From positions 13,809,126-13,873,125 of the forward strand of contig OZ038320.1 of NCBI GenBank assembly GCA_964035795.1: 64,000 bases of DNA, given 5' to 3'. Below, piece after piece: positions 59,301 to 64,000 of the stretch. Origin of the DNA: Pterobdella sp. o SKG-2022 (lineage: Eukaryota; Annelida; Clitellata; Hirudinida; Piscicolidae). Under the pieces are notes generated by a model that was not told the DNA's origin, searched no databases, and worked only from the letters and a program-made list of their open reading frames with translations. Both the position numbers and the translations under genes were made by a program. Within the stretch, counting starts at the first letter, position 1. Every line of letters starts with the position of its first letter.

Positions 59301-62300
59301 CTCCATCCCCGATCTCCATGTTCTCAACTTCACTAATAATTCATCCATGAACTGAGCACTTACCATTAAGTCGGCAGCATACAAAATCTTCCAAGGGCAA
59401 CCTGTACGAAATTCCATAGATAAAGCTTCCAACACAATAAAAAAAAGTAATGGACTAAGAACTTAACCTTGATGGACACCTACCCGAACATCAAACGAGT
59501 TGCTATACTCTTCACCAACTCTCACTCTACTTCTCACTTCCTTGTACATGGATTGTACAATTCTCACAAGCCATTCATCAATTTTCAATTTCCGCATACT
59601 CCACCAAATCACTTGTCGTGGCACTCCGTCAAAGGCTCTCTCCAGATCAATGAATGCTAAGTAGAGGGACTTACCAGCAACCAGATTCTTTTCCTGTAAC
59701 TGACGGAGGATAAATATGGCGTCAGTTGTACCCCGACCTTGCATAAAACCATATTGCATATTATTAATCACCACCCTTTGTATGATAAAACCTTCCACCA
59801 CGCGCTCCTAAACCTTCATAACCTGATCAATTAACTTCAAACCCCTATAGTTAGACCTGTTTAAAGCATCACCTTTACCCTTGTATACACTGACTATGTG
59901 ACTTTCCTGCCACTCAAACGGTATACGGTTCTCAAAGATGTTGTCTTCAATGAGATCTCGAATCATACTAGCACCACTTGAACCTGCGGCCTTGAGCAGC
60001 TCAGCAACAATACCTGAAGGACTCGCTGCTTTCCCAAGGCTCATCTTATTAATGGCCTTCTAGCCATTGCTGTAGTGATAGGTTCGCTGAGACCTTCCAG
60101 GGTATAGACTTTGGACAAACCACCTGGATTCTATGAAAACTCCACATTGAGAGGGTGCACATAATGCTCTCTCCATGCTTCTTTTTTGGAATCAACATCC
60201 AGGGACATTAGGCCATTACTATTTCTCACCGGCTTATCCCCAATGACGTCCTGGATCTCTCACCGCATTTGCTTAGCCAGTCAATATATCTCAACAGATC
60301 TGGGATTGATTTGTTTGAAAGCAATCTTCTCAGAATCAGTTTTGGCTATGTGCACAGCAAGGTTGGATGCATTTTTAGCAGCCTGATGAGCATCTCTGTT
60401 TCTTCCTGCTTTCCATACTTTGAAAAATTTTCGTTTGTGGGACACAGCTTGCTGCACCTTGTCATTCCACCACCAAGTCTGCCTCTTCCAGGTATGTTTT
60501 GCAGAGACTCCACAAACCTGTTTTGTAGCATTAATCAAATTGTTTTCCAGGTACCTCCAACGTTTATCCAAAGTTTTACCAGTTTCATTTCCTTGGATTA
60601 ATGCATTGAAAAAATTTGAAAATTCAACTTGATTTCCTAAGTCTTTTAGTTTCCAGACTTTTTTACGAGGAACAAACCTCCTTTTAAGGTGAGCATGGGT
60701 GCAAACCTTGAAGTCACTGACCACTAGTCTATGATGTGTTGCACACTCTTCCCCTACAATGACTTTCACATTGGAGACCATTTTTCTAAAACTTTTTATC
60801 ATTCCCACAACTAAAATACTGATATCAAGAGTCTCTGCCTGCAATAAGTTTAAGGTTGGTCTTCCAACAAGTCTCTTGTAAACAACACAGATCGACTTTC
60901 CTCCTCGACATGGTTTCCACCACTTCAGAAGCCTTACCCCTCCTCGAACCAGCATTTAAAGATCCAACTTGAAAAGGACATTCATTAACTTTGTGGCAAT
61001 TTTTATTATGAAGATAGTAAATGCTATTTATAAATAAGGTTGTGTAAATATTGCTGGAAATATCAGATAATTAATCTGCAACAAATAATAACATGACTTC
61101 ACCCACTTTAAAACCTGCTTGCCATAAGAGAACAAATTGTCCATCTGAAATAGAGTGATATGAACTGCATAGTTTTAATGCCTTCCACTAATGACAAAAC
61201 CACCTTGTTACAAGTCCTTTTGTCCATCATATTGTTATTCTGTACATTTTTGAAAGTATTATTGTTGTTCATGTTATTGATCTTGCCGATGCTGGGCACT
61301 GACAACATGTTATTGGGGCCAATGTTGTTACTCATATTATTATTGGCGTTCATGTTGTTTGGAGTGTTGTTGAACAAGTTACAATTGGCTTCAAACAGAT
61401 TGCACAGGTTGTTATTGTTGAACTTGCCATAGGAAGATCCAAAAGCCAGAGGGTTTTGACCAACGTTGTTATTGTTCAAACCATTGCTAGCAATATTATT
61501 GCTGATATTATTAGGATTAATATTGATACCATTATTTGGCATACCATTGAAGTTATTATTGTTGTTGTTATTGATTTTGTAAAAAGAATAATCAATGAGG
61601 TTTGCCAAATTATTGATGTTATTGTTGTTTATGCAATTTAATAGTAGGTTCTGGTTCTTCATTGAAATTAAATCATTATTATATTTATTATTCATTTTAT
61701 CTGCAAATTTTAGTTCATTGATTTTTTCATTGATATTATTAACAGTGATTTTATTATGATTGTTATTGAATCCAATACTGGAAACACTACCATAGTTACT
61801 GGAAGGGATGTTATTGTAATTGTTAATATTGTTGTTGAAAGTGAGATTATTGTTGTTGTTTTTTACACATCTGGCCACTTTATCTTGGTCCACAGGCCTG
61901 GCCCACATCACCTCCACCACACTTTCATTGCCATTCCTGCCTACCAACACATCAATAGCATTAAGTATACACTAACATCCTACTGCTAGCATTATAAGAT
62001 ATGCCACATTAATCAATTTACATTTATTTTGTTTTTAATGTTAAAATAATAAATTATCAAAAATAATTGTTTTTTATTAAATTCTTTTTTATAAACATAT
62101 TATTATTAGAGCAATATCTATACATGATTTCACAAGTAAAATTCCTAGTGATGAAATAGAAGTTACTTTTATTTTGGAAGAAGGCATTAACACAGGGGAT
62201 GACCTTATCTGAGAAAGAATTTGAAATGGATACACCAACATTTCAAGATGGTTATGAATCATTCTTTGTAACCAAACATTGTTAAAACCCATATCTTATC

Positions 62301-62434
62301 AAGCATCCATAGGTGAAACAATGTTGTATTACCATATACGGCTGTGAGGGCGTTTTGGGCATCTGTCCTGGTGTTGAAATGGACAAAAGCAAAATCTTTT
62401 ATCTTCTTTATTCTATCTACCGCGTCTCTTTTAC
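56333..62434 (-). CDS. A1CF/RBM47-like RRM protein, 3' half (partial)
   Basis: Exons 5' to 3' (minus): 62340-62434, 61205-61971, about 57318-57487 and 56333-56401 (stop TAA). The first encodes the RNP1-containing part of an RRM: DAVDRIKKIKDFAFVHFNTR. The second opens with SVVEVMWARPVDQDKVARCV, the end of that RRM; both match RRM3 of the A1CF/RBM46/RBM47 group (VERVKKIRDYAFVHF, VTLAKPVDK) better than SYNCRIP. These proteins bind RNA in editing or splicing complexes. After the RRM comes roughly 220 residues of Asn-rich low complexity (NNNNNL, NNNINNYNN and similar), then a Pro/Ser/Phe-rich end (FQLPYPPSTMPRFPQ, then PPTSSFQPFGQL). The first two RRMs should lie beyond the right edge. I did not find an exon joining the 62340 and 61205 pieces exactly in RRM spacing, so a short exon may be missing. 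Confidence 0.7.
56680..56745 (-). repeat. Truncated SINE body fragment
   Basis: ACACACCGTGAAACAGGTGC then TAATTTTTCACCCG matches the body of the SINEs at 32688 and 41010 (ACACACTGTGGAACAGGTGC then TAATTGTCGGCCC). The tRNA head beyond it is lost. Confidence 0.5.
58035..58395 (+). repeat. Unknown ~350-bp repeat family, copy 5
   Basis: Near full-length match to the repeat at 28545 (CAGTAACTAGGGTTGACAGC, ATTGAAATCAAGATTCGCCG, CAGTTTGTCGATATTTGATA, TTTTAACAGAAAAGCAGTTT, GGTGCAGTTTAACGTCATGC). It ends exactly where the 3' tail of the neighbouring minus-strand LINE ends (about 58396). Confidence 0.6.
58396..60965 (-). mobile_element. Decayed non-LTR retrotransposon with internal zinc-finger block, copy 1
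   Basis: On the minus strand a shortened endonuclease start (RRKVDLCCLQETCWKTNL, about 60850-60905) is followed by the endonuclease end region (EECATHHRLVVSDF), a linker (WWWNDKVQQAVSHKRKFFKV) and then RT: MQYGFMQGRGTTDAIFILRQ, motif A LAFIDLERAFDGVPRQVIWW, and motif C as YAADLMVS. Next comes LVSGSNLDVLRKSGKYPCGVC, a Cys-rich finger-like segment (CGVC..C.GC), and the C-terminal LRTSRMRWFGHVERSVGW. The 3' end carries GGTAAAGGAAAACGAGC. Stops interrupt it, including TAA just after VHQG (59464-59466). Most of the endonuclease core is deleted. It lies in an intron of the RRM gene, same strand. Confidence 0.85.
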
Positions 62435-62847
62435 CTAATGTCAAGAATACCAATTATTTACATAACTCTAGTGATTATTAATGCTCTAAATAACTCAAAA
62501 TCACACATAACGACTATAAAAACTTTCATATATCATCCTTAACGTGAGAAAAGGCCGTTTTCATGTATTCATATAATTGAAACTATTATTAAAAAATTTC
62601 ACAGTTCTACCTTTTCACTCAAATTTCATCAACCACACATACCACACAAACACAAAAAACATCTTTAAAAAGCATTTAACTACTGCTTCCATAAAAATGA
62701 CTTTGTATTTTCATATCACCAAAGCTACCTGTAACCATCAAAAGCTGGCCAAACCAAAACAAAGTCAAGCTAGTAAAAATTATTGCAAAACTCGCTCATT
62801 TTAACTCTCATTCTTTTTTATTATTAATCCAATTAGATTATACTACT
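62435..62847. other. AT-rich intron stretch of the RRM gene
   Basis: Sequence between the RRM exon at 62340-62434 and the LINE starting near 62848. I see no exon or repeat in it. A run of ACCACACATACCACACAAAC-type simple sequence occurs near 62630. Confidence 0.3.
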
Positions 62848-64000
62848 AGTTGCTGGTAAGCCCCTCTACTTAGCATTCATTGATCAGGAGAGAGCCTTTG
62901 ACAGAGTGCCACGACAAGTGATTTGGTGGAGTATGCGGAAATTGAAAATTGATGAATGGCTTGTGAGAATTGTACAATCCATGTACAAGGAAGTGAGAAG
63001 TAGAGTGAGAGTTGGTGAAGAGTATAGCAACTCGTTTGATGTTCGGGTAGGTGTCCATCAAGGTTAAGTTCTTAGTCCATTACTTTTTTTTATTGTGTTG
63101 GAAGCTTTATCTATGGAATTTCGTACAGGTTGCCCTTGGAAGATTTTGTATGCTGCCGACTTAATGGTAAGTGCTCAGTTCATGGATGAATTATTAGTGA
63201 AGTTGAGAACATGGAGATCGGGGATGGAGAAAAAGGGGTTGAGGATGAATATGGGTAAGACAAAGCTAATGGTTTCTGGTTCGAACCTTGATGTTTTGAG
63301 AAAATCTGGGAAGTATCCTTGTGGTGTATGCCAAGCAGGTGTGGGTAGAAATGCTATTCAATGTGGAGGCTGCAGGCAATGGGTACACATTGCAGCGGCA
63401 TAAAAGGCTCTCTAAATTTGGATTTTAACTTCCGAAACGCTCGTTGCCTTGGTACAGCACGGTCTGTTGATTGGTGATTAGTAAAGGAAGTGATGATTGG
63501 TGATGAAAAACTGGAAGTTGTCCCAGAGTTCTGTTATCTTGGCGATATGTTATCTGCAGGTGGTGGATGTGAGCTTGCTTCAATAACACGTTGTAAGTGT
63601 CCCTGGGCTAACTTTCGCCAACTTCTTCCACTTCTTGCTAATCATCATTTATCATTATTGACCAGAGGCTGTGTCTATTCAATCTGTGTCAGAAGAGCTA
63701 TGTTACATGCTGCTGAAACATGGCCCGTAACAGTTTCCACATTGAACCGCCTTAGACGAAATGACCTTGCCACGATTCGCTGGATGTGCAACATCAAAAC
63801 GAATGATAACGTTTACTCTCACTCACTCCTTTCAAAACTTGGCATTCGGGATGTTGAGATAGTTCTTCGTACAAGCAGGATGAGGTGGTTTGGACATGTA
63901 GAGCGTAGCGTGGGTTGGATTTCTCAGGTGCGAAAGTTGGATTTAGGTTCTTGCAAGAAACCTGATAAGCCCAAAAAGACTTGGAATGAGCTCATATTGA
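62848..64000 (+). mobile_element. Same LINE family, copy 2, 5'-truncated, runs off window
   Basis: From GTTGCTGGTAAGCCCCTCTA onward the sequence follows copy 1 (minus strand, from about 59685 down to 58540) with only scattered differences. It includes LAFIDQERAFDRVPRQVIWW, the same TAA after VHQG (63064-63066), the same YAADLMVS, the KYPCGVCQAGVG finger-like segment, and the RMRWFGHVERSVGWISQVRK end. Upstream of 62848 the match stops abruptly, as in a 5'-truncated insertion. The 3' end is outside the window. Confidence 0.88.

Noticed and set aside
61160..61641. Plus-strand coding frames rich in Val, Ile, Leu
   Set aside because: They are the reverse complement of the Asn-rich exon of the RRM gene (AAC/AAT read backwards), not independent genes.
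58396..64000. Large segmental inverted duplication flanking the RRM gene
   Set aside because: The match starts and stops within the LINE (abrupt start at 62848) and no non-LINE flank is shared, so two retrotransposon insertions explain it better.
1..64000. CRISPR arrays, operons, prophage or bacterial defence systems
   Set aside because: The window is intron-containing animal DNA; no regularly spaced short repeats or prokaryotic gene organisation is present.

Overview
The window is intron-rich, visibly AT-rich animal nuclear DNA. The evidence is split metazoan genes with GT-AG introns, a T-box gene, a Sin3 corepressor, and several LINE, SINE and Penelope-type relics. Asn-rich low-complexity proteins and a short CCCTAA telomere-type array fit an invertebrate, possibly a lophotrochozoan such as a leech-like annelid. 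That placement is a guess. Exon calls were made by reading frames by hand against remembered family sequences, checking splice-site dinucleotides and phase; no search or alignment was run.

Layout. 1-1598 (-): the N-terminal exon of an unrecognised Ser/Thr-rich disordered protein running off the left edge. 2744-13872 (+): a PPP4R1 homologue (regulatory subunit of protein phosphatase 4) in about 22 exons, with a 5S-rRNA-like relic in an early intron. 14911-29886 (-): an SLC9A8/NHE8 Na+/H+ exchanger with phase-consistent exons across its transporter core, one intron that looks like a U12-type AT-AC intron, and introns full of repeats (an 867-bp piggyBac-like non-autonomous element, a ~350-bp unknown repeat family, and a decayed LINE holding an interstitial telomeric array). 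30464-36472 (+): a very divergent SLC28/CNT-like membrane protein whose intron carries two palindromic elements, a tRNA-derived SINE and a LINE. 37464-47522 (+): a Sin3 scaffold gene (PAH domains, HDAC-interaction and C-terminal regions) whose introns hold a SINE, a LINE 3' end and a Penelope-like relic; its last C-terminal segment was not found. 48320-49075: a CR1/L2-like LINE 3' end. 51337-55609 (+): a Brachyury-like T-box gene with two large insertions inside the DNA-binding domain. 56333-62434 (-): the 3' half of an A1CF/RBM47-like RRM protein with a very long Asn-rich tail. One intron of this gene holds a LINE, and a second copy of the same LINE, inverted, fills 62848-64000.

The genes do not form a pathway: they are unrelated housekeeping, regulatory and transport loci. 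The interest lies in gene structure (the AT-AC intron, domain insertions, a transporter that has lost its binding signatures) and in the layered mobile-element record in the introns. I found no evidence of a novel multi-gene system.
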